Source: Couchioplanes caeruleus (GTDB taxonomy: Bacteria > Actinomycetota > Actinomycetes > Mycobacteriales > Micromonosporaceae). From it: DNA of 64,000 bases. Below the pieces are notes generated by a model. The model saw nothing but the letters and a program-made list of their open reading frames with translations, did no database searches and was not told the origin of the DNA. The translations under genes were made by a program, and so were the position numbers. Position 1 is the first letter of the stretch; each line of letters starts with the position of its first letter. Location: positions 1,488,001 through 1,552,000 of the forward strand of contig NZ_RJKL01000001.1 of the NCBI RefSeq assembly GCF_003751945.1. The letters are read 5' to 3'. Shown here one piece after another: positions 26,938-35,349 of the stretch.

Positions 26938-27488
26938 GGGCGGGTGACCCCTCACGCGAGACGGGGTCCGACGCCGCGCTCGTCGCCCGGGCCCGGGCCG
27001 GTGACAGCGCCGCGTTCGCGGCGCTGGCCGGCGAGTGCCGCACCCGGGTGTGGGCGATCTGCCTGCGGCTGACCGGCAACCACGCCGACGCGGAGGACGC
27101 CCTGCAGGACGCGTTGACGGCCGCCTGGCAGCACATCGGCACCTTCCGGCAGGAGGCCCGGTTCAGCACCTGGCTGTACCGGATCGCCGCGAACGCGGCA
27201 CTCGGCATCGTGCGGCGCCGCCGGGACACTCCCCTGGAGCCGGAGGCGCACGACTACCTGATCGTGGTCGACGACCACACCGAGGACCACGCCGAACGCG
27301 ACCGGGTGCAGTCGGCGCTGGCACAGGTGCCCGAGCCGTTCCGCACCGCCCTGGTGCTGCGCGAGTACGGCGACCTGAGCTACGAGGAGATCGCCGCGCA
27401 CCAGGGCGTCGGCGTGCAGACCGTCAAGAGCCGGCTGTACCGGGCGCGGGCCGCGATGGCGGCGCTGCTCCGTCCGGAGACGAGCTGA
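26934..27488 (+). CDS. ECF RNA polymerase sigma factor
   Basis: A 184-residue sigma factor. Region 2 spans RVWAICLRLTGNHADAED through FSTWLYRIAANAALG (about 37-85), and region 4 spans VPEPFRTALVLREYGDLSYE to GVQTVKSRLYRARAAM (about 130-178). There is no extra C-terminal domain. No anti-sigma factor gene is adjacent; the gene is last in the dynamin/Hsp70 unit with an ATGA overlap. This suggests that the sigma factor is made together with the system and may amplify it or direct a membrane-stress response (inference). Confidence 0.9.
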   Translation: MRAGDPSRETGSDAALVARARAGDSAAFAALAGECRTRVWAICLRLTGNHADAEDALQDALTAAWQHIGTFRQEARFSTWLYRIAANAALGIVRRRRDTPLEPEAHDYLIVVDDHTEDHAERDRVQSALAQVPEPFRTALVLREYGDLSYEEIAAHQGVGVQTVKSRLYRARAAMAALLRPETS

Positions 27489-27499
27489 CCGCACACCGG

Positions 27500-28456
27500 T
27501 CAATCCGCGCCGACCCGCAATGACGGCACCAGGTCGTCGAGCGTGACGCTCAGCGCCGCATCGTCGTGGAACGGCAGCTCCATCACCAACTGGAACCCGA
27601 TGTCGCCGCGGATGCCCACCACCACGTTGGTCAGCATGCGGCCCCGGCCCGACGGCTGCCAGTCGAAGCGGTACATCCGCGCACGGGTCAGACCGTCGAC
27701 CCGCACCGGACGTTCGCCGAGCGCCCGCCTGCCGCGCAGGAACGGCGCGCGGGCGAACACCTCGTCCGTCCACTCGTCGAGGCCGCCCTGCCAGACCTGC
27801 TCCACGGAGGCGGTGGCGATGCGGTCGCCGGCGTCGAGCTGCAGCGTTTCCTGCCACCACCAGCCGTCGACGCGGACCCAGGTGTGCAGCGCCGCGTCCG
27901 GGCCGGCGGTCGTCGCGAGCGACCAGCCGGTCCCGGCCACCGTGTCGTAGCGGTCCGGTGGGCCGCTGGCCAGCACGACGACGCCGAGCGGCGAGCCCGC
28001 CGTGTCCACCTCGCCGGTGTCGGCGGCAGCGACGAACGCACGGAGCGGGCCGCCGTGACCGTCGGAGAACCGGTCGCACGTTCCCGGCAGCGGGCCGACA
28101 TGGCACCGTTCACGGTCGCCGGTGGGCGTGCTGCCGCGCGGCAGTTGGTTGCGCAGCCGCAGCCGCAGCCGGTCGGCGACCGAGCGGTTCTCGCCCGGAT
28201 CCAGCGCCCGTGCCGGCACCACCGCCCGCAGCAGCGCGAACGGCTCCTCGTCGAGCAGTGCTCCCCCGCCGGACACGCGCATCGGTCCGCGCATCCGGCG
28301 CAGTGAGCTGACCGCCCACTCCGCGCCGAGGTCGACCGTGAGCAGGCCCGGCCACGGCCGGATGACGGCCGGGTCCAGCTCCCGGGCGGGGTCGGTGGGT
28401 GGTGGCGGCGGGCCGTCGGGGAAGCCGGACGGAGGCGGCGGCCGGTCCCGGGCCAT
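27500..28456 (-). CDS. Protein of unknown function, Pro-rich N-terminus
   Basis: A 318-residue soluble protein. The first 35 residues are Pro-rich (MARDRPPPPSGFPDGPPPPP); the rest has predicted alternating beta strands, including GVVVLASGPPDRYDTVAGTG and VRVDGWWWQETLQLDAG. No signal peptide, membrane helix or family that I recognise. It starts five bases after the stop of the repeat protein and is probably its operon partner; it converges on the sigma-factor gene with 11 bases between stops. Confidence 0.7.
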   Translation of the reverse strand: MARDRPPPPSGFPDGPPPPPTDPARELDPAVIRPWPGLLTVDLGAEWAVSSLRRMRGPMRVSGGGALLDEEPFALLRAVVPARALDPGENRSVADRLRLRLRNQLPRGSTPTGDRERCHVGPLPGTCDRFSDGHGGPLRAFVAAADTGEVDTAGSPLGVVVLASGPPDRYDTVAGTGWSLATTAGPDAALHTWVRVDGWWWQETLQLDAGDRIATASVEQVWQGGLDEWTDEVFARAPFLRGRRALGERPVRVDGLTRARMYRFDWQPSGRGRMLTNVVVGIRGDIGFQLVMELPFHDDAALSVTLDDLVPSLRVGAD

Positions 28457-28461
28457 CCGAG

Positions 28462-28917
28462 TCAGGCCCGCCGCGGGTCGCCCGGCGCGGCGTCCCGGTT
28501 GTCGGCAAAGGTGTCGCCGTCGCTGTCCGGGGTGCCGCCGGTGACCTGGCCGGTCTGCTCGGCGATCTCGATGATCAGGCCCGCCGGGCCGTCGAAGCTC
28601 GGCCGGCCACCGACCACCGCGCCCGGCGCTGTCTCGGCCGCATCGGCGATCCCGTTCTCGTTGGCGTCGGCCACCACCCGGTCGAAGACGCCGTCGCCGG
28701 TGTCGTCGAACGCGCCGGCGTCGATCAGGCCGTTCTGATCGGTGTCGACGCCCGCGGCCTCGAAGATGCCGTTCTCGTCGCGGTCGGCGAGGATGACATC
28801 CAGAACGCCGTTGACGTCCCGATCCTGGCCGACACCGTCGATGACGCCGTTCAGATCCGCGTCGGCGGCCACCGTCTCGTAGTAACCGTCTCCGTCGCCG
28901 TCCATGTACTCGAACAT
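28462..28917 (-). CDS. Cytosolic Asp/Asn/Gly 13-residue repeat protein, probably calcium-binding
   Basis: A 151-residue acidic protein. Residues 6-96 form seven units with an exact 13-residue period; the positions D6, D19, D32, D45, D58, D71 and D84 start units of the form DxDxNG(V/I/L)(I/F/L)(D/E)xxxx. This resembles calcium-binding thrombospondin type-3 and EF-hand-loop repeats. DSDGDTFADNRD near the C-terminus is a further degenerate copy. No signal peptide is present, which is unusual since such repeats are normally extracellular. AGGAGG lies upstream of ATG 28917. It is the first gene of the two-gene unit converging on the dynamin/Hsp70 operon. Confidence 0.8.
   Translation of the reverse strand: MFEYMDGDGDGYYETVAADADLNGVIDGVGQDRDVNGVLDVILADRDENGIFEAAGVDTDQNGLIDAGAFDDTGDGVFDRVVADANENGIADAAETAPGAVVGGRPSFDGPAGLIIEIAEQTGQVTGGTPDSDGDTFADNRDAAPGDPRRA
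28630..28902 (-). repeat. Seven 39-bp coding repeats
   Basis: The DNA coding for residues 6-96 of the acidic repeat protein; each 39-bp unit encodes one 13-residue DxDxNG-type repeat. The period is exact at protein level although third-position bases have diverged. Confidence 0.8.
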
Positions 28918-29107
28918 CGGTTCCTCCTGCCTCGTTGTCGAGAGTCTGAGGCGGGAACGACGGCGAATGTTCCCGGCATCGCAGATCGAGCTTCCCACCG
29001 GTAGGTCTCCGCGCGCGATTTGCCCCGCCCTGGGCCGCGAATCCCTTTGCCGCAGGGACGGCCGATTGAAGAGTGCCGGCTCCTCGCCTCCCGTAGCCTC
29101 GAAAAAC

Positions 29108-30613
29108 GTGAGCGACAGCGGGAGTGAGGGGCGGCTCGTCGGCGTCCGCGTACCGCGGTGGGGCGCCCGGGCGGGTGCCTCGCTGGTGCTGCTCACCATG
29201 GCCCTGGCCGTCGTCGCCCTCCTCGCGGCACTGCTCGGTCCTCGGGTGGTGCTGGGCGAGGACACCTGGCGGTATGTGCTCTACACCCTGTCGGTGCTGC
29301 TCTCGGCCGCCGCGTGTCTGTGCCGGGCCGCGGCGACTCCGCTGGAGCGGCCGGCGTGGGCGCTGCTCGGCGCCGGGCTCCTGACGTGGGGGCTGGGCAA
29401 TGTGTACTCGCTGGTGTGGCTGCGCCACCTCGACACGTACCCCGTGTTGAGCTGGGGCGACGCCTTGTGGCTGGCGTGGTATCCGCTCGTCGGCGCCGCG
29501 CTGGTGCTGCTGTTACGTTCCCGGATCTCGGCGGTGCCGCGCAATCTGTGGTTCGACGGCGTCGTCGTGGGCTGCGCCACCGGGGCCGTGTACGCGGTCG
29601 TGGTGATCGGCGCCTACCTGCCCGACGACGCCGCGTCGGTGCGCGGGGTGGACCTGGTGGCGGCGTTCTCCTACCCGGCCGGCGACATCGTGCTGCTGGC
29701 GATGGTCACCAGTGTCCTCGCTGTGCACGGCTGGCGGCTGCACGGTGGCTGGGGTTGGCTGGTCGCGGGCCTGGCGGGCAGCGCCCTGATCGACGGCGCC
29801 TATCTGTCGGCGAACGCCTCCGACCGGGTGTTGTTCGGCGCCTGGCCGCTCGTGGCGGCGGCGCTCGCCCGGGCCGCGTGGAAGGCGGTACGGCGGGTGG
29901 AGCAGGTCGAGGTCACCGGCTGGCGGATGTTCGCGGCGCCCGCCTGCTGTGCACTCGTGGTGCTGGGGGTGCTGCTGCACGCCGCGTCCGGCGACTCCAA
30001 CCCGGTCGCGCTCGTGCTCGTCACGGTCAGTTACCTCGCCTTGATGGCCCGCGTGGGTCTGCTCTTCGCCGACGTGCGCCGCGTCCAGGCGCGGCTGGAG
30101 GCGGCGCGCGCCGCCGCCGACCACCTGTCGCGGACCGACCCGCTGACCGGTGCCGCCAACCGCCGGGCCTTCGGCGAGGCCTTCGACGGGGTACGCCGCG
30201 ACGAGAACTGCGCGGGCATCCTGCTCGTCGACATCGACCATTTCAAGCAGATCAACGACCGGTACGGCCACGAGGCCGGCGACGCCGTCATCGTCGCGGT
30301 GATCGGTCGGATGGCGGCGGCGGTGCGCCGCGACGACGTGGTGGGGCGTTGGGGCGGCGAGGAGTTCTGCGTGCTGCTGGACGCCGTACCGGACGCCGAG
30401 GTGCTGGGGCAGGTCGCGGAGAAGGTCCGCACGGCCGTGTGCGGCGAGCCGGTGCCGCTGCCGGACGGGAGCGCGATCGACGTCACCGTGTCGGTCGGGG
30501 CGGTGCTGCTCGACCACGTCACCACCCTGGACTTCGCCATCAGCACCGCCGACGAGCAGTTGTACGCCGCCAAGCGGGGCGGGCGCAATCAGGTTCGGGC
30601 CACCGCCTTGTAG
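29108..30613 (+). CDS. Membrane-bound diguanylate cyclase
   Basis: A 501-residue protein that makes cyclic di-GMP. Residues about 15-325 contain roughly eight to ten hydrophobic segments of an uncharacterised sensor. The GGDEF domain (about 335-498) begins SRTDPLTGAANRRAF, has metal-site Asp in ILLVDIDHFKQINDRYGH and the active-site GRWGGEEFCVLLD. RRDD sits five residues before GGEEF, the correct place for an RxxD product-inhibition site, so feedback control is likely. The GTG start at 29108 (VSDSGSEG) precedes the first helix. No EAL domain is present. Confidence 0.92.
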   Translation: MSDSGSEGRLVGVRVPRWGARAGASLVLLTMALAVVALLAALLGPRVVLGEDTWRYVLYTLSVLLSAAACLCRAAATPLERPAWALLGAGLLTWGLGNVYSLVWLRHLDTYPVLSWGDALWLAWYPLVGAALVLLLRSRISAVPRNLWFDGVVVGCATGAVYAVVVIGAYLPDDAASVRGVDLVAAFSYPAGDIVLLAMVTSVLAVHGWRLHGGWGWLVAGLAGSALIDGAYLSANASDRVLFGAWPLVAAALARAAWKAVRRVEQVEVTGWRMFAAPACCALVVLGVLLHAASGDSNPVALVLVTVSYLALMARVGLLFADVRRVQARLEAARAAADHLSRTDPLTGAANRRAFGEAFDGVRRDENCAGILLVDIDHFKQINDRYGHEAGDAVIVAVIGRMAAAVRRDDVVGRWGGEEFCVLLDAVPDAEVLGQVAEKVRTAVCGEPVPLPDGSAIDVTVSVGAVLLDHVTTLDFAISTADEQLYAAKRGGRNQVRATAL

Positions 30614-30747
30614 GTCGGTTCGCGCACCGTCGCGCGCTCACCGCCGGGTTGATTAGACAGATTTCGACTCGCGGGTTGATCCGAAGCCGGCCGGACCACG
30701 TATTCCGGCTCACCAGGGACCATTCACGGTCATGGCTGGAGGTTGAT

Positions 30748-31566
30748 GTGTTCGCGATGACGTTACGGTGGCCCCGCCGCCTGTCGGGTGCGGCGCTGGT
30801 CGCCGTCGCTCTGCTTCTGTTCGACCCGCAGGGGGCACGTGCTGAACCCGGCGTACCGGACCCGCCGAACGGGCTGATCACCGACCGGGGCAAGGGCGAG
30901 GTCTCCGACGCCGACCGCGACTTCGCGGTGAAGGTCCGCCTCGCCGGGCTCTGGGAGATTCCCGCCGGCAAGATGGCTCAGGAGAAGTCGGACGATCCCC
31001 GGATCCAGTCCATCGGGCGCGACATCGCCGCCCAGCACGTCGCGCTCGACCAGCTCGTCCGCGACGCGGCCAAGAAGCTGGACGTCTCCCTGCCGAACAA
31101 GCCCAACGCCGACCAACAGGGTTGGCTCGACGAGATGCGCGACGCGGAGGGCGAAGAGTTCGACCGGGTGTACATCGACCGGCTGCGGGCGGCCCACGGC
31201 AAGATCTTCCCGGCCATCGCCACGATCCGGGCGAGCACCCGCAACGACACGATGCGCAAACTCGCCCAGCGCACCAACCAGTTCGTCATGACGCACATGA
31301 CCCTGCTGGAGAGCAGCGGCATCGTCGACTTCGCCGCGCTACCGACCGCACCGCCGCCGGGAGCCCCCACGGGATCGACAAGTACCGCACAGTTGAAGCC
31401 GACGTCATCGTCGGCAGGCGGCACACCGGTGCTGGCCCTCGTCATGGTCGCACTCGCGAGCGCGGCCGTCACGGTCTTCATCTGCCGGCACTTCCTCCTG
31501 GGTTCCCGAACACAGGGCTCTCGAAGGTCGTACCGGCGGCCACAGGGCCGGTACCTCGGGTCCTGA
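30748..31566 (+). CDS. DUF4142 family exported protein with C-terminal anchor
   Basis: A 272-residue protein with a signal peptide (RRLSGAALVAVALLLFDPQG, Ala-Glu cleavage near GARAEPG). The mature part is a four-helix DUF4142/ferritin-like domain: SDADRDFAVKVRLAGLWEI, QSIGRDIAAQHVALDQLVRD and EFDRVYIDRLRAAHGKI. A Pro/Ser/Thr linker and a C-terminal hydrophobic helix (PVLALVMVALASAAVTVFI) plus basic tail anchor it in the membrane. GGAGG (30738-30742) lies five bases before GTG 30748, which decides the start; ATG 30757 is the alternative. Function is unknown in the family. Confidence 0.85.
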   Translation: MFAMTLRWPRRLSGAALVAVALLLFDPQGARAEPGVPDPPNGLITDRGKGEVSDADRDFAVKVRLAGLWEIPAGKMAQEKSDDPRIQSIGRDIAAQHVALDQLVRDAAKKLDVSLPNKPNADQQGWLDEMRDAEGEEFDRVYIDRLRAAHGKIFPAIATIRASTRNDTMRKLAQRTNQFVMTHMTLLESSGIVDFAALPTAPPPGAPTGSTSTAQLKPTSSSAGGTPVLALVMVALASAAVTVFICRHFLLGSRTQGSRRSYRRPQGRYLGS

Positions 31567-31714
31567 CCGGCGCGGGACTGCGACTCATCGGCCACGCGGG
31601 TCCGCAGCAGGCCCACGATCAGCGCGGCGGTCTGTGCAGCGGGCGGTGGCGAGCTCGATCAGCACGGCGCGCCGGTCGCCCGGCCGGGCACCGCGGTGGA
31701 GTCCGTGAGCCGGT

Positions 31715-32944
31715 TCAGCCGCGGACGAGAGCGTCCTCGGCCAGCGCCAGCCAGCCGGAGTCCGCGACGGTCCACGGCCACGGCCGGCCGGCCGCACCCC
31801 AGACGCCGCGGGCGTTGGCGACGTAGGCCTTGGCCCCGGCCAGGTCGCCCTGGACGACCGCGGCATGGGCGAGCACCGCCCACGGGGTGCCGCCGCAGGG
31901 CGCGGCCGACGCCGTCGGCAGGCACGCCGCGGTCCACTCTGGCCAGTGTGCGGTGAACTGCGCCCACAGCCGCTGCCGCTGCTCGGCCGGGCCGAGCCCG
32001 GCCAGGATCGGCCACACCTGACCGACGGCGTTCGACTGGTCCTCGGCGGTGGGATAGAAGCCGGCCCAGGTGGGGCAGCGGCCGCCGGCGGCGCAGGTGG
32101 TCACGGCGCCGACGTCGTTGCCGTACATGCCCGCCGCCGGCGAGTACAGGTGCGTCTGGATCGCGGCGGCCATCCGATCGGCCTCGGCTGCCCAGTGATC
32201 GCCGGCGTAGGCGTTGCCGACCACGTTGCTCATCAGCCAGCTCAGCGCGGCCAGGCCTTGTTGCGCCTCCACGTTGTCCATCAGGTATTTGGCCGGCCAG
32301 TCCGGCTTGGCCCAGGTCAGGTTGTCGGGCTGCTGGGTGGCCTTGATGACGTTGCCGATCGTGTCCAGCAGATATGCCTGCTGCGCGACCCAGCCGGCGT
32401 CGCCGGGGTTGGCCTCGGCGTAGGCCCGCATCGCCACCAGGAACGTGCCGGCGTAGCCGTCCGAGGAGTCGTAGAAGCAGGTGCCGGAGTGTTCGCCGTT
32501 GCCGTCGATCAGGTATTCGGTGTCGGTGGTGACGTCGATCCGGTAATCGCAGACCGTGCCGTGGACGCCGTACTGGTCCGGCCACTGCACGTGGTTCAGA
32601 TACCACGTGAGGTACGCCCGGGCCGCCGGGTAGTAGCGCGGACCGCCCTTGACGAGGCCGGGGATCGCCAGGTTCGCCAGGTACGGCCGCACCAGGGCGT
32701 CGGTGGCGCCGTTGATGCCGCCGGCGGGGATGTTGACCGAGATGGCGCCGCTCGCCCGGCCGTGGCCGTCGGGGACCTGAGCCAGCGAGATCCAGTACGC
32801 CTCGTCGGCGACGGCGGCGGCGTGGTCGGTGCCGTCCGCGGCGGCCGGCGACGCCGGCCCGCCGATCGCGAGCAGGCCCCCGGCGGCGAACGCTACGGCC
32901 AGGGCGCCCCGGGTCAGCCGGGTACGGAACGATGTCAGGCGCAT
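31715..32944 (-). CDS. Secreted all-alpha protein, possible glycan-active enzyme
   Basis: A 409-residue exported protein with a signal peptide (RLTRGALAVAFAAGGLLAI, cleavage near AAADGTD). The mature domain is Trp/Tyr-rich and helical (for example AARAYLTWYLNHVQWPDQYG and QAYLLDTIGNVIKATQ), with several acidic and aromatic clusters resembling an (alpha/alpha)6 barrel such as those of glycosidases or lyases. I cannot assign a family or catalytic residues. ATG 32944 starts the signal peptide; the longer open frame upstream is not credible. Confidence 0.7.
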   Translation of the reverse strand: MRLTSFRTRLTRGALAVAFAAGGLLAIGGPASPAAADGTDHAAAVADEAYWISLAQVPDGHGRASGAISVNIPAGGINGATDALVRPYLANLAIPGLVKGGPRYYPAARAYLTWYLNHVQWPDQYGVHGTVCDYRIDVTTDTEYLIDGNGEHSGTCFYDSSDGYAGTFLVAMRAYAEANPGDAGWVAQQAYLLDTIGNVIKATQQPDNLTWAKPDWPAKYLMDNVEAQQGLAALSWLMSNVVGNAYAGDHWAAEADRMAAAIQTHLYSPAAGMYGNDVGAVTTCAAGGRCPTWAGFYPTAEDQSNAVGQVWPILAGLGPAEQRQRLWAQFTAHWPEWTAACLPTASAAPCGGTPWAVLAHAAVVQGDLAGAKAYVANARGVWGAAGRPWPWTVADSGWLALAEDALVRG

Positions 32945-33206
32945 GGTTTCCCTCGTGAGTTCCGGAACGGAAGTTGAGTTCCGGTGCGGAAGCCGGGTTC
33001 GGGGCTCGGGACGGCCGGCCGGGCGGTGGGCCGACAACCCGGACAAAGCTACGCGCTCACCGTGATCCGGACGTCCACCGATCGGCCGGACGTCGCCGAT
33101 CCGTTCGGATCTTCGCCCCGCGTGGGCACCGGGTCCACGCCGCCGTCCCGCGATCTCTAGGATGCGAGAGCTTCGATGTCTGATGTCTTCACGGGGAGGA
33201 ATCTCG

Positions 33207-34787
33207 ATGCACCACCATTCGGGCCGGCGGTTGCTCGCCGGACTGGCCGCCGCCGGCGCGGCCGTCCTCGGCCTGGCCGCTCCCGCCCAGGCGGCGCCCG
33301 GCGCCACCCTCGGCGTGAGTCTGTCCGCCGTCACCGTCGGGATCGGCGCGCGGACCGAACTCAGGCCCACCCTCTCCGCCGACCGCGAGGTCAGCCTCTC
33401 CGGCGCCACCATGACCTACGAGCTGTCCGGCGACCTTGCCGGAGTCAGCCTCGTCCAGGACGACGACGACTGCGCCGTCGCCTCGCCGGCCAAGCTCACC
33501 TGCACCTTCCCCATCGAGCTCGAAGTCGGTCCCGACTTTTCGCTGGGCGACCTCGACGCCGGGCTCGCGGCCGCCAAGACCGCCGTCGCGGGCTCGACCG
33601 GCACGCTGACCGTGACCTTCGCCGCCGAGGGCGTCACCCCGGTGACCGAGACCGCCAAGGTGACCGTCGCCGACAGCGTCGACCTCACCGCCGACGGGAC
33701 CGACCGGGAGATCAACGTCAAACCCGGCGCGACCTTCACCGCGCCGCTCGCGGTGGCCAACACCGGCGACAAGACCGTGCGCGGCGCGGGCCTGTTCTTC
33801 GCCACCGACTACGCCTTCCAGGCCACCCGGAAGTACAGCAACTGCCTCTACGTCGACGACCGCCTGCGCGGCTGCCTGTTCGACCAGGCGATCGAGCCCG
33901 GCGACAGGTACGGCGTGACCCTGCCCTACCGGCTCCGCAAGGACACGTACGCCCCCAGCTCCGCCGGCGGCGAATTCCAGTGGATGACCACCGAGGATTA
34001 CCGCGACCTCATCGCCGGCCTGCGCGACGTCGGCACCGCCGGCGACGGCCCGGCGCTGACACTGAAGCCGAAGACCGCGCTGCGGGGCACGGCCGCCGCA
34101 CCCCAGACCGACATCGACCCGGACGACAACTGGCAGCGGCTCATCGTCAACGCCACCGGTCAGCAGGGCGCGGACATCGTCGCCGTGGGCGGCCGGGTCT
34201 CCGGTGCGGCCGGCGCCACCGTCGAAGCCGCGGTCGGCCTGCGCAACAAGGGCCCGGCCACCCTGGACAGCAGCCGCCGCGGCGGCCCCACCAGCATCGC
34301 CGTGGTGACCATCCCGGCCGGGACCGAGGTCGTCACCGTGCCGGCCGGCTGCCACCTCGTCGACGGCGAGAACTGGCCCGGCGCCAAGGCGGGGCGGTAC
34401 TACTGCGAGACGGGTTTCGTGTTCCGCGCCGGTGACACCGTGACGTGGAAGTTCGGCCTGCTCGTCAAGAAGGTCGTTCCCGATGCGGCGGGCACGGTCG
34501 AGGCCAACCCGGACTGCCCGTGCGAGCGCTTCACCAAGGACCTGAACAAGGCCAACGACAAGGCCGCCCTGATCGTCAACCCGACCGGCAAGCCCGCCCA
34601 GGGCAAGCCCGCCCAGGGCGACGACAAGCCGGCCAAGGGCGGCGCCGGCGGCCAGGGCGGCGGGACCGGCGGGCTGCCGATCACCGGGCCCCAGGGTGCG
34701 GCGATCGCCGGGGCGGGCACGCTGCTCGTGGCGGCGGGCGTGGCCGTCCTGATGGTGACGCGGCGGCGTACGCGCTCCGAGTCCTGA
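33207..34787 (+). CDS. LPXTG-anchored surface protein
   Basis: A 526-residue wall protein. A signal peptide (RRLLAGLAAAGAAVLGLAAP, cleavage near AQAAPG) leads to a beta-rich ectodomain with several Cys pairs. A low-complexity GKPAQGKPAQGDDKPAKGG linker precedes LPITG (about 489-493), a hydrophobic helix and RRRTRSES, the full sortase signal. Sortase would cut between T and G and attach it to peptidoglycan. The start is the ATG at 33207 after GGGGAGG. No sortase gene is in the window. Ligand or role unknown. Confidence 0.85.
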   Translation: MHHHSGRRLLAGLAAAGAAVLGLAAPAQAAPGATLGVSLSAVTVGIGARTELRPTLSADREVSLSGATMTYELSGDLAGVSLVQDDDDCAVASPAKLTCTFPIELEVGPDFSLGDLDAGLAAAKTAVAGSTGTLTVTFAAEGVTPVTETAKVTVADSVDLTADGTDREINVKPGATFTAPLAVANTGDKTVRGAGLFFATDYAFQATRKYSNCLYVDDRLRGCLFDQAIEPGDRYGVTLPYRLRKDTYAPSSAGGEFQWMTTEDYRDLIAGLRDVGTAGDGPALTLKPKTALRGTAAAPQTDIDPDDNWQRLIVNATGQQGADIVAVGGRVSGAAGATVEAAVGLRNKGPATLDSSRRGGPTSIAVVTIPAGTEVVTVPAGCHLVDGENWPGAKAGRYYCETGFVFRAGDTVTWKFGLLVKKVVPDAAGTVEANPDCPCERFTKDLNKANDKAALIVNPTGKPAQGKPAQGDDKPAKGGAGGQGGGTGGLPITGPQGAAIAGAGTLLVAAGVAVLMVTRRRTRSES

Positions 34788-34803
34788 TCCGCATTCCGAC
34801 ACC

Positions 34804-34839
34804 GATGGGCGCCACCCTCTGCACAGGGCGGCGCCCATC
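34804..34839. terminator. Hairpin terminator after the LPXTG gene
   Basis: GATGGGCGCC (34804-34813) pairs with GGCGCCCATC (34830-34839), and inside the loop CCCT/AGGG can add four more pairs. It lies 17 bases after the stop and just upstream of the GTG of the next gene. Confidence 0.8.
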
Positions 34840-34856
34840 GTGCCTACGGTGGGCCC

Positions 34857-35318
34857 GTGACCATCATCGAGCTCACCACCGTCTTTCCCGTAGCGCCGGC
34901 GCGAGCTTTCGATGTCTCCATCGACGTGGACGCGCACACAGCGTCCATGTCCGGCTCCGGCGAACGGACGGTCGGCGGCGTCCGTTCCGGGCCGCTGGCC
35001 CTGAATGACTCCGTGACTTTCACGGCTCGCCACTTCGGCCTGCCATGGCGCATGACCTCACGCATCACCGAATACGACCGCCCCACCCGTTTCGTCGACG
35101 AGCAGGCACGGGGACCATTCGCATACTGGCGGCACGAACACGTCTTCGTCTGGGACGAGAGCCGGGGCGTGACCGTGGCGCGGGACAAGGTGGAGTTCGC
35201 CGCGCCGCTCGGATTCCTGGGTCGATTGGTCACCCGTCTTGTTCTCGAAGGCTACATGCGGCGACTCTTGTCGAAGCGAAACGAATACCTGGCTTCCTCC
35301 TGCACGGGCGAAGCCTGA
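34857..35318 (+). CDS. START/SRPBCC-like ligand-binding protein
   Basis: A 153-residue protein beginning MTIIELTTVFPVAPARAFDV, the usual first strand and helix of the SRPBCC (polyketide cyclase/START) fold, with YDRPTRFVDEQARGPFAYWRHEH and a C-terminal long helix (LGRLVTRLVLEGYMRRLLSK). The GTG start is 17 bases after the terminator hairpin. Such proteins bind hydrophobic ligands; specific function unknown. It precedes the AraC gene by 31 bases and may be co-transcribed with it. Confidence 0.8.
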   Translation: MTIIELTTVFPVAPARAFDVSIDVDAHTASMSGSGERTVGGVRSGPLALNDSVTFTARHFGLPWRMTSRITEYDRPTRFVDEQARGPFAYWRHEHVFVWDESRGVTVARDKVEFAAPLGFLGRLVTRLVLEGYMRRLLSKRNEYLASSCTGEA

Positions 35319-35349
35319 TGCGGGCGGGCTACTCGAATAGCCTGTAGGG

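Noticed and set aside
20038..27488. Calling the dynamin/Hsp70 unit a proven phage-defence system or naming it iniBAC
   Set aside because: Paired dynamins alone do not show defence function, and no IniB-like protein is identifiable; only the analogy is stated.
27500..29428. A single 642-residue minus-strand protein covering 27500-29428
   Set aside because: The open frame passes through the calcium-repeat gene in a wrong frame and shows low-complexity Arg/Gly sequence there; the two separate genes with good starts explain the region.
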